Positions 34,536 through 43,311 of a stretch of 64,000 bases of DNA are shown piece after piece. The notes under the pieces were generated by a model. That model had not been told where the DNA came from, searched no databases, and saw nothing but the letters and a program-made list of their open reading frames with translations. The stretch lies in assembly GCF_900112755.1 (NCBI RefSeq), contig NZ_FOMW01000006.1:124001-188000 (forward strand). The letters run 5' to 3'. A program made the translations under genes and the position numbers. This DNA comes from Sulfitobacter brevis (GTDB taxonomy: Bacteria; Pseudomonadota; Alphaproteobacteria; Rhodobacterales; Rhodobacteraceae). Each line of letters opens with the position of its first letter. Position 1 is the stretch's first letter.

Positions 34536-35882
34536 TTAGGCACCTGGGTTACACTGACCCAGTTCGCCCCCGGCAAACATCGGATGGTCAGGTGCATATT
34601 CGACCTGCGCACGCGGTGTCTGCTCAACGATTTCGAGCGTGTCGTATTCGTTGGTCGGGTTCTCTTTGCCCTTCATGACCAGCACGTCTTTGAAGCACTG
34701 GTGGTCTTCGGCACGATAAAGCGTTGGACCGTTGCCCATGCCATCGAACTCAAAGCCCTCAAGCGCTTCGCCGACGCCGCAAGGGTTGAAGGTGCCGGCA
34801 CGTTCCACGGCATCCGCATACAGCAGTGTCTGGACGTAGCAGGTGTGCGCCGAGTTGGAGGGCGGACGACCGTACTTTTCACCGAAGGATTTGGTGAAGG
34901 CTTTGGAGCCTTCATCCTGCAGCTGCCAGTTCCAGTTCATCGACCCGATGACGCCTTGCACGTTGGCACCGGCACCGGCTGCCATCAGCTCGGAGTAGAG
35001 CGGCACGACGATCTCGAACTTCTTGCCGTTCACTTCCTTGTCGAGCAGGCCGAACTGCACCGCGTTGGTCAGCGAGTTGACCATGTTCCCGCCGTAGTGG
35101 TTCAGAACCAGCACGTCGGCACCGGAGTTCAGAACTGGCGCGATATAGGAGGAGAAGTCGGTTGAGGCGAGCGGCGTCAGCACGTTGTTGACGGTCTCCC
35201 AGCCCACAGCTTCGGTGGCCGCAGCGATGGATTCCTGCTGGGTCCAGCCCCATGTGTAATCCGCGGTCAGGTGATAGGCGCGACGGTCGGCACCGTACGC
35301 GCTTTTCAGCACTGGCGCGAGGGCCGCAGCCGACATGTAGGCGTTGAAGAAGTGGCGGAAACCGTTGGCTTTTTTGTCTTTGCCGGTGGTGTCGTTGGAG
35401 TGTGTCAGACCGGCCATGAAGATCACGCCTGCCTCTTGGCACAGACCCTGAACCGCCACAGCCACGCCAGAAGACGAGCCGCCGTTGATCATGATCGCGC
35501 CGTCTTTTTCGATCATCGATTTGGCCGCCGCGCGGGCCGCATCGGATTTGGTTTGGGTGTCGCCAGTCACGAATGTGACTTTCTTGCCCAGAATACCGTT
35601 CCCTTTCAGCGCCTTGGAGCTGAAGGTGTTCATCATGCCGCCGTCGCCTTCGCCGTTCAGGTGCTGAACTGCCAACTCCTGCGCGCGCAATTCATCAAGC
35701 CCTTCCTCCGCGTAAGGGCCGGTTTGCGGTACGTTAAAGCCGAGTGTGACGGTGTTGCCCGTAGGGGCGTTCGTATAGCCCGCGTGCGCATCGGCCCGCA
35801 GATACGTCGGCAGCGCCAATCCCGCACCGGCAACCGCGCCGGTTTGGATCAGACCACGACGTGTCAGATTCAAAAATGACAT
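34536..35882 (-). CDS. ABC transporter substrate-binding protein with Tat signal (second system)
   Basis: This 448-residue periplasmic binding protein of the Peripla_BP_6 family has a twin-arginine signal (LTRRGLIQTGAVAGAGLALPTYL) rather than a plain Sec one. The ligand domain begins TVTLGFNVPQTGPYAEEG; INGGSSSGVAVAVQGLCQEAGVIFMAGLTHSND and YHLTADYTWGWTQQES are family-like. It is about 70 residues longer than the binding protein at 322. GGGAGGAA precedes the ATG at 35882. It heads the leftward operon with LivH, LivM, LivG and LivF types. Ligand unknown. Confidence 0.85.
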   Translation of the reverse strand: MSFLNLTRRGLIQTGAVAGAGLALPTYLRADAHAGYTNAPTGNTVTLGFNVPQTGPYAEEGLDELRAQELAVQHLNGEGDGGMMNTFSSKALKGNGILGKKVTFVTGDTQTKSDAARAAAKSMIEKDGAIMINGGSSSGVAVAVQGLCQEAGVIFMAGLTHSNDTTGKDKKANGFRHFFNAYMSAAALAPVLKSAYGADRRAYHLTADYTWGWTQQESIAAATEAVGWETVNNVLTPLASTDFSSYIAPVLNSGADVLVLNHYGGNMVNSLTNAVQFGLLDKEVNGKKFEIVVPLYSELMAAGAGANVQGVIGSMNWNWQLQDEGSKAFTKSFGEKYGRPPSNSAHTCYVQTLLYADAVERAGTFNPCGVGEALEGFEFDGMGNGPTLYRAEDHQCFKDVLVMKGKENPTNEYDTLEIVEQTPRAQVEYAPDHPMFAGGELGQCNPGA

Positions 35883-36108
35883 TAAATTCCTCCCGTGTTG
35901 GTTCCATCCATGCATCTGAAGCGCATTGGATGACGCACAATGTGCAAAGAAACTATCGCGCTGAATCAGAAAATTATTCAATAACCCCCTTGATCAGTTG
36001 GATTATTCTGTAAATAACTTCGCAAAGGACTGGGTTGGATTGTAAATTATATGATGTTGCGGTGCAGAAAGCCTTTGATAAAGAACCATAATACTTGGCG
36101 TTTGCCTC

Positions 36109-37401
36109 ATGGCGCGTGAGGTCCTGACCGGCAGTCGCATCCGCGAACGCCGCGTGATGGCGGGAATGAAGCAGGCCGAGCTTGCACGGCAGAGCGCGAT
36201 CTCGGCCAGTTACCTCAATCTGATCGAACACAACCGCCGCAAAATCGGGGGCAAACTGCTGCTGGCGATTGCCCGCGCCTTGGGTGTGGAGCCACAGACC
36301 CTGACCGAGGGGGCCGAGGCGGCGTTAATCTCCAGCCTGCGCGAAGCGGCGGTGGATGCAGGGCTGAGCGGGCCGGAAGCCGAGCGCGCAGATGAATTTG
36401 CGGGGCGCTTTCCGGGCTGGGCGGAGGTTTTGGCGGGCGCCCGCCGCAGGATTGCCGCGCTGGAGCATACCGTCGAGGCGCTGACCGACCGGTTGGCGCA
36501 TGACCCGCATCTGGCGGCCTCAATGCACGAATTGCTCAGCACCGCTGCGGCGATTCGCAGCACCGCCGCGATTCTGGCGGAGACCAAGACGCTTGAGCCG
36601 GAATGGCGCGACCGCTTTCACGCCAATATCAACGAAGACAGCCGCCGCCTCTCCAACAGTGCGCAAAGCCTTGTCGCCTATCTTGAGGCCGACCCCGACG
36701 CCACCGATGCAGGGATTTCGCCGCAAGAGGAAGTGGAGGCGTTTTTATCGCGGCACAGTTATCACTTCGAGGCGCTGGAGGCTGGGCGGGAGGATGAGAT
36801 CGACAGTCTGGTGCGTGCTGCGTCTGATCTGCGCTCGGCTGCCGCGCGCCATATCGCAACGGCCGTGCTGCACCAATTGGCGCGGGATGCGGCGCGCCTG
36901 CCGCTGGCGCAGCTTGTCGCGGCGGTGGAGGATTTGGGCCCTGATCCGGCAGCCTTGGCGCAGCGCATGCACCAACCTGTGGGGCGGGTGATGCGGCGCA
37001 TGGCTACGCTGCCAGAGTTGCAATCGGGGCTGGTGGTCTGTGATCGCTCCGGCACGGTGATTTTTCGCAAGTCGATAGAGGGGTTCACCGTGCCGCGTTT
37101 CGGGGCCTGCTGCCCGCTCTGGCCGCTGTTTGGCGCGTTGGGGCAGCAAGGGCAGGTGACCGCCGTGCGGTTGGCGCAACTGGGCGGGGCGGAGGCCGAG
37201 TTTGACGCCTTTGCCGTGTGTGAGCCGCAATCGGCGCCGGCCTATAACACCGCGCCTTTGGTGCAATCGGTGATGTTGCTGTTACCCGCTGCGGCGGGGG
37301 CCAGCGGGCCGGTGGCGCAGGTCGGATCGACCTGCCGTGTTTGTTCAAAGGATAACTGTCCGGCGCGGCGCGAACCCTCGATCCTGAGCGCGGGTATCTG
37401 A
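36109..37401 (+). CDS. XRE-family regulator with C-terminal ScfR (short-chain fatty acyl regulator) domain
   Basis: This 430-residue protein begins with an XRE helix-turn-helix (RIRERRVMAGMKQAELARQSAISASYLNLIEHNRRKIGG, residues 10-48). The middle (about 140-195) reads ELLSTAAAIRSTAAILAE ... FHANINEDSRRLSNSAQSLVAYLE, which resembles a histidine-kinase dimerisation helix pair, although no phospho-accepting histidine is placed as usual. The C-terminal region ends with CRVCSKDNCPARREPSIL, typical of the ScfR domain (former DUF2083) that responds to short-chain acyl-CoA or acetate status. It points towards a response regulator and kinase immediately downstream, so these may act as one unit. Ligand is inferred. 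Confidence 0.8.
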   Translation: MAREVLTGSRIRERRVMAGMKQAELARQSAISASYLNLIEHNRRKIGGKLLLAIARALGVEPQTLTEGAEAALISSLREAAVDAGLSGPEAERADEFAGRFPGWAEVLAGARRRIAALEHTVEALTDRLAHDPHLAASMHELLSTAAAIRSTAAILAETKTLEPEWRDRFHANINEDSRRLSNSAQSLVAYLEADPDATDAGISPQEEVEAFLSRHSYHFEALEAGREDEIDSLVRAASDLRSAAARHIATAVLHQLARDAARLPLAQLVAAVEDLGPDPAALAQRMHQPVGRVMRRMATLPELQSGLVVCDRSGTVIFRKSIEGFTVPRFGACCPLWPLFGALGQQGQVTAVRLAQLGGAEAEFDAFAVCEPQSAPAYNTAPLVQSVMLLLPAAAGASGPVAQVGSTCRVCSKDNCPARREPSILSAGI

Positions 37402-37558
37402 CGCATGGGGGCCAACTCGCGCAGCCCGTGTCCTCCGCCGAGCCATTTCACTTTTTGACAGCCCTGACTTTCCGATGCATCGTAGCGCTCGGGCATACGC
37501 AGATCCGGCACCAAGACCGGCAAGGGCGCAGCCAACTAAGGGGGGAGAACCACTGTCC

Positions 37559-37939
37559 ATGGGCAAACACGTCGTGCTGGTCGAGGATGAACTGAATATC
37601 GCCGAGGCGATCCGATTCCTGCTGACCAATGATGGCTGGCGCGTCGAAACGCTCGCGAATGGTGCGACGGCGGTGGAGGTGATCCGCAAGTCGGCGCCTG
37701 ATCTGGTAATGCTGGATGTAATGCTGCCGGGGCGCAGCGGGTTTGATATTTTGCATGATCTGCGGGCAGATCCCGCGCTGGCGCATCTGCCAATCCTGAT
37801 GCTGACCGCACGCGGGCAGGCCCGTGACCGCGAGATGGCCGAGAAGGCCGGTGTCAGCCGTTTCATGACCAAACCGTTTTCAAATACCGAAATGCTGGAC
37901 GCCGTGCGCGATCTGTCCCGCCACCTGACCGCAAGCTGA
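37559..37939 (+). CDS. Single-domain response regulator
   Basis: This 126-residue protein is a receiver domain only. The phospho-acceptor is D53 in LVMLDVMLPGRSGFDIL; the acidic pair is in VLVEDELNIAE, the conserved threonine/alanine in LMLTARGQ and the lysine in FMTKPFSNTEML. No output domain is present. GGGGGGAG lies 12 bases before ATG 37559. Because it sits between the ScfR-type regulator and a symporter-kinase, it is the likely phosphorylation partner of that kinase (inference). Confidence 0.87.
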   Translation: MGKHVVLVEDELNIAEAIRFLLTNDGWRVETLANGATAVEVIRKSAPDLVMLDVMLPGRSGFDILHDLRADPALAHLPILMLTARGQARDREMAEKAGVSRFMTKPFSNTEMLDAVRDLSRHLTAS

Positions 37940-37942
37940 GCC

Positions 37943-38239
37943 ATGGCGCGCAGCCCGATCTTTCTGGAGCGGCGCAGCTATCGTGTCCGGCGGATGATGG
38001 ATGCGGTGCGGCTTTTGCCGGTGCTGGGGCTGGCGCTGTTTATGGTGCCGCTGATTTGGCCAGTACCTTCTGATGACCCGAGCGAGACGATGCCGATGTC
38101 GACGGCTCTGGAATATCTGTTTGGCGCGTGGATGTTTCTGGTGCTGGCGGGGTGGCTGCTGTGGCGGCGCACGGGCGCGCATGCCGCTGACCCAGCAAGC
38201 GATCCAGCCGCCAAACCACCCGTGACCGAGGCGCGGTAG
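37943..38239 (+). CDS. Small two-segment membrane protein
   Basis: This 98-residue protein is not recognised. Two hydrophobic segments are visible, LLPVLGLALFMVPLIWPV (about 24-41) and YLFGAWMFLVLAGWLLWRR (about 58-76), with a basic N terminus and an Ala/Pro/Asp-rich tail. It starts 3 bases after the response regulator and its stop overlaps the kinase GTG by one base, so it is translated with both and may assist the membrane kinase. Confidence 0.72.
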   Translation: MARSPIFLERRSYRVRRMMDAVRLLPVLGLALFMVPLIWPVPSDDPSETMPMSTALEYLFGAWMFLVLAGWLLWRRTGAHAADPASDPAAKPPVTEAR

Positions 38240-40938
38240 TGGTTTCGTTAAATCAACTGGTTATCGTGTGCCTGACCTATGTGGCAGGGCTGTTCTTTGT
38301 GGCCTTCATGGCCGAACGCGCAGCGCTGCGCGGGCGCGGCGGCTGGCTTTTGCATTCACCGTTGGTCTATACGCTGTCTCTATCGATCTACTGCACGGCT
38401 TGGACATTCTATGGTGCGGTGGGCTATGCTGCGCGGTCGGGGCTGGAATATGTCACCATCTACCTTGGCCCTAGTCTGGTGATGTTTGGCTGGTGGTGGG
38501 TGCTTCGGCGCTTGGTGCGGATCGGCCGCAGCCAGCGCGTGACTTCGGTCGCCGATCTGATTTCCTCGCGCTATGGCAAGTCGAACTTGCTGGCGATTAT
38601 TGTCACGGTGATGGCTGTGGTCGGGGTAACCCCCTATATTGCCTTGCAGTTACAGTCAGTTGTGCTGTCGCTGTCGATCTTTGCCGCGCCCGAAGCGATA
38701 CCGGGGGCTGAGGTTGGTGCGGGCATCAACGCAGGTCGCGCGGCGCTTTGGGTGGCTTTAGGGCTGGCGCTTTTCACCGTGCTTTTCGGGACCCGCAATC
38801 TCAACGTGAACGAGCGCCATCACGGGGTGGTCATCGCCGTCGCCGTAGAGGCTGTGGTGAAGCTGGTAGCGCTTTTGGCAGTTGGTATCTTTGTGGTCTG
38901 GGGGGTAGCGGGCGGGCTTACCGAAACGATGACGCGGATTGATGCCTCCGAGATTGGCGCGTTTCGTGTGCAGGGCAGCCGCTGGGCGGCGCTGACCGCG
39001 CTTTCAGGGGCAGCACTTTTGTGTCTGCCGCGGATGTTTCAGGTGATGGTCGTCGAGAATGACGACGAGCGCTATCTGCAAATCGCCTCATGGGCTTTCC
39101 CGCTATATATGCTGCTGATGAGCCTCTTCGTTGTGCCGATTGCAGTTGTTGGGCTGGATTTGCTGCCGGAAGGATCAAACCCCGATCTCTTCGTGCTGTC
39201 GCTGCCGCTCAGCCAAGGGCAGAACGGTCTGGCGATGTTGTCTTTCCTGGGCGGCTTTTCCTCTGCCACCTCGATGGTGATCGTGGCGACGCTGGCGTTG
39301 AGCACGATGGTGTCGAACCATATCGTCATGCCGATCTGGCTGGCGCTGCGCCGCGACGGGGCGACGCAATCGGGCGATGTGCGCAATGTGGTAATTCTCG
39401 CGCGGCGGCTGTCGATCTTGCTGATCATCGGGTTGGGGTTTCTCTATTATCGCAGTTCGGGGGGCAGTGGCGCGCTGGCGGCAATTGGCACGATCTCCTT
39501 TGGCGGGGTGGCGCAGTTTTTGCCCGCAATGTTGGGCGGAATTTTCTGGCGCGGGGCAACACGGATGGGCGCGCTTTGCGGGTTAAGCCTTGGTTTCGCG
39601 CTATGGCTTTTTACCATGCTTTTGCCCAGCTTTGGCATGGATACGGTGCTGTCGCAGGCGGTGTACGAGACGGGGCTGATGGGATTGGGCTGGCTACGCC
39701 CGCAGGCGCTGTTCGGGATTGAGGGGTTGGATCCGACCGTGCATGCGGTGGTGTGGAGCCTGTCGCTGAACGCGATCATTTTTGTGGTCGTCTCGCTGTT
39801 TACCTTCCCCGATCCGGTGGAGCGCTTGCAGGGCGCGCAGTTTGTAAATGTTTTCGATCACTCCAGCCCCGCGCGCGGCTGGACCGCGTCGGTCGCGGGC
39901 AGCGAAGATCTGATGATCATGGCGCAGCGCATCTTGGGCGCGCGTGAGGCGCAGGCGTTTTTCGCGGGGGAGGCACGCAGGCAGGGCTTTGCCGACGGCC
40001 TGCCGCAGCCGACGCCGCGCTTTGTGCAGGCTTTGGAGCGGGAGTTGGCGGGTGCGGTGGGGGCCGCCACGGCCCATGCGATGGTGGCGCAGATTGTCGG
40101 TGGCACCTCGGTTTCGGTGCAGGACCTTTTGGCGGTGGCCGACGAATCGGCGCAGATGCTGGAGTATTCCAGCCAGCTGGAGGCGAAATCCCGAGAGTTA
40201 TCGCAGACCGCCGCGCAGTTGCGCGAAGCTAACGAAAAGCTGACGCAACTGTCGCTTCAAAAGGATGGGTTTCTCAGCCAGATCAGCCATGAATTGCGCA
40301 CGCCGATGACCTCGATCCGGTCGTTTTCGGAGATTTTGCGCGATGCAAAGGGGATCAAGGCAGCGGACAAGACCCGCTATGCTTCGATCATCCATGACGA
40401 GACGATTCGCTTGACGCGGCTGCTGGATGATCTGCTGGATCTGTCGGTTTTGCAGAACGGGCAAGTGACGCTGAATGTGCAAAGCGCGCCGCTGTCGCGG
40501 GTGTTGGATCAGGCGATTACGACGGCTTTGGCGGGCAGGAACGGAGCGCTGGCAATCTGCCGTGATCCACTTACCGAAGCGCTGCCGCTGACCACCGATC
40601 TGGACAGGCTGGGGCAGGTGTTCATCAATCTTGTGGCCAATGCCGCGAAATACTGCCGTGCAGCCGAGCCGGAGCTTTCGATAAAGGTGCAGGAAAGCGA
40701 CGGGCCGTTGGTGATTGATTTTGTCGATAACGGCGCGGGGATCGCGGAGGACGCGCAGGCGGTGATTTTTGAGAAGTTCTTTCGCGTGCACGGCGTTGAG
40801 GGCGAAGGTGCGGGTCTGGGCCTTGCCATCTGTCACGAGATCATGACGCGGCTGGGCGGTGGCATCCGGTACCTGCCGCAGGGGGCGGGAACCGGATTTC
40901 GCATTTGGCTGCCTGCAGAGCGCGAGGCAGGAGTCTGA
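38239..40938 (+). CDS. Sodium:solute symporter-type sensor histidine kinase
   Basis: This 899-residue protein joins a sodium:solute symporter-like membrane domain (about residues 1-520, around 13 segments; e.g. GLFFVAFMAERAALRGRGGW and LGTRNLNVNERH-like blocks) to a cytosolic kinase. The linker includes a coiled-coil-like ESAQMLEYSSQLEAKSRELSQ. The phospho-acceptor is H684 in QISHELRTPMTSIRSFSEIL; the N-box is NLVANAAKYC, G1 DFVDNGAGI and G2 GEGAGLGLAICHEI. There is no receiver domain, unlike CrbS/CbrA hybrid versions, so the separate D53 regulator upstream probably takes the phosphate. It starts at GTG 38239. CbrA and CrbS relatives sense histidine or acetate; the ligand here is inferred. 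Confidence 0.85.
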   Translation: MVSLNQLVIVCLTYVAGLFFVAFMAERAALRGRGGWLLHSPLVYTLSLSIYCTAWTFYGAVGYAARSGLEYVTIYLGPSLVMFGWWWVLRRLVRIGRSQRVTSVADLISSRYGKSNLLAIIVTVMAVVGVTPYIALQLQSVVLSLSIFAAPEAIPGAEVGAGINAGRAALWVALGLALFTVLFGTRNLNVNERHHGVVIAVAVEAVVKLVALLAVGIFVVWGVAGGLTETMTRIDASEIGAFRVQGSRWAALTALSGAALLCLPRMFQVMVVENDDERYLQIASWAFPLYMLLMSLFVVPIAVVGLDLLPEGSNPDLFVLSLPLSQGQNGLAMLSFLGGFSSATSMVIVATLALSTMVSNHIVMPIWLALRRDGATQSGDVRNVVILARRLSILLIIGLGFLYYRSSGGSGALAAIGTISFGGVAQFLPAMLGGIFWRGATRMGALCGLSLGFALWLFTMLLPSFGMDTVLSQAVYETGLMGLGWLRPQALFGIEGLDPTVHAVVWSLSLNAIIFVVVSLFTFPDPVERLQGAQFVNVFDHSSPARGWTASVAGSEDLMIMAQRILGAREAQAFFAGEARRQGFADGLPQPTPRFVQALERELAGAVGAATAHAMVAQIVGGTSVSVQDLLAVADESAQMLEYSSQLEAKSRELSQTAAQLREANEKLTQLSLQKDGFLSQISHELRTPMTSIRSFSEILRDAKGIKAADKTRYASIIHDETIRLTRLLDDLLDLSVLQNGQVTLNVQSAPLSRVLDQAITTALAGRNGALAICRDPLTEALPLTTDLDRLGQVFINLVANAAKYCRAAEPELSIKVQESDGPLVIDFVDNGAGIAEDAQAVIFEKFFRVHGVEGEGAGLGLAICHEIMTRLGGGIRYLPQGAGTGFRIWLPAEREAGV

Positions 40939-40941
40939 CGC

Positions 40942-41364
40942 TCAGGTAAAGGGCTGCGCCAGCGCGGGGCGCAGGTTCTCGATGTCATAACCGGCTTTGC
41001 TGGCAGAGGAGATAATCTCGTCCACAGGCAACTCGCCCGCATTACCCAAGGCCCAAGCGATGGTGGAGCGGGTGCCCGAGGCACAATATGCCAGCACGAC
41101 ATCATCGGTTGCCGCACCCTTGGCGCGGTTCTCGGCGATGTTCTCTGGCACCATGGTTTGATGGGTCAGCGGCTGTTCGGCAAAGCTCAGCCCAGCAGCC
41201 TCGGCGGCGGTGCGAATGGCAGCGGCACTATGGCTCGGCGGGACTTCGGCATCGGGGCGATTGCACAAAATGCGGGTGATGCCACGCGCCTTGAGCGCGT
41301 CCATGTCAGCCGGATCGATCTGCGGGCTGACGTAATAGCGGGGGGTGAGTTCGCGAATATCCAT
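40942..41364 (-). CDS. TIGR01244 / DUF442 family phosphatase-like protein
   Basis: This 140-residue protein belongs to the DUF442 family of putative cysteine phosphatases or sulfurtransferases, whose relatives are fused to persulfide-dioxygenase-like hydrolases (Blh) in biofilm and sulfide detoxification operons. The active site CX5R motif is YCASGTRSTIAWAL (cysteine near residue 94). YYVSPQIDPADMDALKARGITRILCNRPD is the typical N terminus. It is convergent with the kinase gene, 3 bases apart. Activity is inferred from the family. Confidence 0.83.
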   Translation of the reverse strand: MDIRELTPRYYVSPQIDPADMDALKARGITRILCNRPDAEVPPSHSAAAIRTAAEAAGLSFAEQPLTHQTMVPENIAENRAKGAATDDVVLAYCASGTRSTIAWALGNAGELPVDEIISSASKAGYDIENLRPALAQPFT

Positions 41365-41502
41365 GGGCTGATTTAAGCACAGCCTTGCAGTCTGTCCAGC
41401 ATGGGTTTTGCAGACAGGCGGGGGCAGGGGCGAATAGGAGAGGAATTATCGGCGGGTTTTTGCGGTCGGTGGGGGGCAACTCACGCACCAACGGGCGCAC
41501 AA

Positions 41503-41742
41503 TCAGGTCAGGAACACGCCCAAAATCACCAGCATCAGCCCGATGACCGACAAAAACAGCGCCCCGAGGTTGAGCGGAATCGCCTTTTTCAGCACCAACC
41601 GCATGGCGTCGTCATCCAGCTTGGCGCGTTTGGCACGGCTGACGCTGAAGATGCACCAGACCAGCCCGGCAAGGCCGATAAGCGACAAAGTAGCGCCGAT
41701 CCAGATCAGCCATTCCAGCGGGGAGGAGGTCATATTTTCCAT
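41503..41742 (-). CDS. Small two-segment membrane protein
   Basis: This 79-residue protein has two clear membrane segments, LIWIGATLSLIGLAGLVWCIF (about 10-30) and PLNLGALFLSVIGLMLVILGVFLT at the C terminus, joined by a charged loop (SRAKRAKLDDDAMRLVLKKA). No function can be assigned. The ATG at 41742 removes a non-hydrophobic leader seen in the longer frame. It is transcribed away from the gapR gene. Confidence 0.7.
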   Translation of the reverse strand: MENMTSSPLEWLIWIGATLSLIGLAGLVWCIFSVSRAKRAKLDDDAMRLVLKKAIPLNLGALFLSVIGLMLVILGVFLT

Positions 41743-41841
41743 GGCGGCATCGCTACGCCAAAGCCGCGCATCCTGCAAGACCCGCTTGCGGGCCGCTGGG
41801 CGGGGGGGTAGTCAGGCGCAAAACCATGTCAGGAGCGCAGC

Positions 41842-42129
41842 ATGAGCGATACGTCAACCAACCCCGATATCACCGAAAGCAGCCCCGGCGACGCGACCTA
41901 TCGAGTCACGGCGAACGAATTGCGCCAGTTTGTGGAGCGGATCGAGCGTTTGGATTCGGAGAAGAAGGACCTCGCCGAGCAGCAAAAAGAGGTCATGGCC
42001 GAGGCGAAATCGCGCGGATACGACACCAAGGTACTGCGCAAAGTGATCGCGCTGCGCAAGCGTGACAAGGACGACATCGCCGAAGAAGAAGCGGTGTTGG
42101 AGATGTACAAGGAAGCACTGGGTATGTGA
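41842..42129 (+). CDS. gapR: GapR family DNA-binding protein (DUF2312)
   Basis: This 95-residue protein matches the GapR (DUF2312 / UPF0335) family, which binds overtwisted AT-rich DNA in Caulobacter and supports replication and cell cycle. The family block ATYRVTANELRQFVERIERLDSEKKDLAEQQKEVMAEAKSRGYDTKVLRKVIALRK is present and forms a long coiled coil. Only the N-terminal 20 residues vary. The ATG at 41842 follows AGGAGCGCAGC. GapR can influence GTA and phage genes in related bacteria only indirectly; no such link is claimed here. Confidence 0.92.
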   Translation: MSDTSTNPDITESSPGDATYRVTANELRQFVERIERLDSEKKDLAEQQKEVMAEAKSRGYDTKVLRKVIALRKRDKDDIAEEEAVLEMYKEALGM

Positions 42130-42244
42130 CCCGAATGGCGGGCTGTGAAATATAGCCCGCCCCACGCCTTGAAGGCGTGATCGCGCAGCGCCACCTGCGT
42201 GTAGCCGGATGCGCAAAGCCGCATCGGTCAACAAGGGTTTATTC

Positions 42245-43183
42245 ATGGATTACGTGTTAATTGCGGGGGGCTTGCTCGGGCTGGTGCTGGGCGGCGAGCT
42301 TTTGGTGCGCGGTGCAGTGGCGCTGGCACAGCGGATGGGTCTGTCGCCCTTGTTTATCGGACTGACGATTGTGGGTTTCGGTACCTCGATGCCCGAATTG
42401 GTGACGTCGCTGCAGGCAGCCTATGTAGGCGCGCCGGGAATCGCGCTGGGCAACGTAATCGGCTCCAACATCGCTAATATTTTGCTGATCCTCGGGGTCG
42501 GGGCGGTGATGGCGCCGATGGTGGTACAGCCTGCTGCCTTTAAACGCGATGCAAGCGTTCTGGTTGCGTCATCCCTGATGTGTCTGGCCGTCGTGTTGAC
42601 GGGGCAGGCGGGGCGGGTGAGCGGGCTGGTGTTTCTTGGCGCTCTGGCCGCCTATCTGGCTTTCACGCTGCACGGCGAGCGGCGCAGCTCCCCCACGGCG
42701 CTGCCTGTCCCGCCCGAGACTGCGGGCGCCATGTTGTCGGCGGTGCAATTGGCCGGTGGTCTGGCGCTAACGCTGTTGGCGGCACGGTTCTTGGTCACGG
42801 GTGCGGTGGCTGTAGCGCAGGACTTGGGGCTATCGGATACGGTGATCGGGCTGACCATCGTTGCGGTTGGCACCTCGATGCCCGAGTTGGTCACTTCGGT
42901 CATCGCGGCGCGCAAAGGCCAAAGCGATGTGGCTTTGGGCAATATCGTGGGCTCGAACATTTTTAACATTCTGGGAATTCTGGGGATCACGGCAGTGGTG
43001 CTGCCGTTGGAGGTGCCTGCGCAGATTGCCAGCTTTGACATCTGGATCATGTTGGCAGCGACGGCGGCTCTGGTCGCTGTGGCGGTGACCGGATGGCGCA
43101 TCAGCCGCCGCGAGGGGACAGCACTTTTGGTGGGCTACGGCACCTATCTGACGGTGCTGCTGGCGCGCAACGGGGTGTTCTGA
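42245..43183 (+). CDS. Calcium/sodium antiporter, YrbG family
   Basis: This 312-residue membrane protein has two inverted repeats of about 150 residues, each carrying a signature GxSxPE loop: [16 protein letters not shown] near residue 43 and [16 protein letters not shown] in the second half, plus [16 protein letters not shown] and [16 protein letters not shown]. These are the alpha-repeats of the CaCA superfamily with cation-binding acidic residues. ATG 42245 begins MDYVLIAGG. Ion specificity (Ca/Na or K) is not proven. Trigger factor follows, 128 bases on. Confidence 0.85.
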   Translation: MDYVLIAGGLLGLVLGGELLVRGAVALAQRMGLSPLFIGLTIVGFGTSMPELVTSLQAAYVGAPGIALGNVIGSNIANILLILGVGAVMAPMVVQPAAFKRDASVLVASSLMCLAVVLTGQAGRVSGLVFLGALAAYLAFTLHGERRSSPTALPVPPETAGAMLSAVQLAGGLALTLLAARFLVTGAVAVAQDLGLSDTVIGLTIVAVGTSMPELVTSVIAARKGQSDVALGNIVGSNIFNILGILGITAVVLPLEVPAQIASFDIWIMLAATAALVAVAVTGWRISRREGTALLVGYGTYLTVLLARNGVF

Positions 43184-43311
43184 GCGCGAAACCTTGCGAT
43201 AGGCCCAAAGCCGTCGGCCTGACCCCCTTGCGGACAGGCGCGGTGGCGCATAGAAGGGCGGAAATTTTCGGCTGCGTGCGTTCGTGCGCGGCATTACGCT
43301 ATGGAGCAAAC

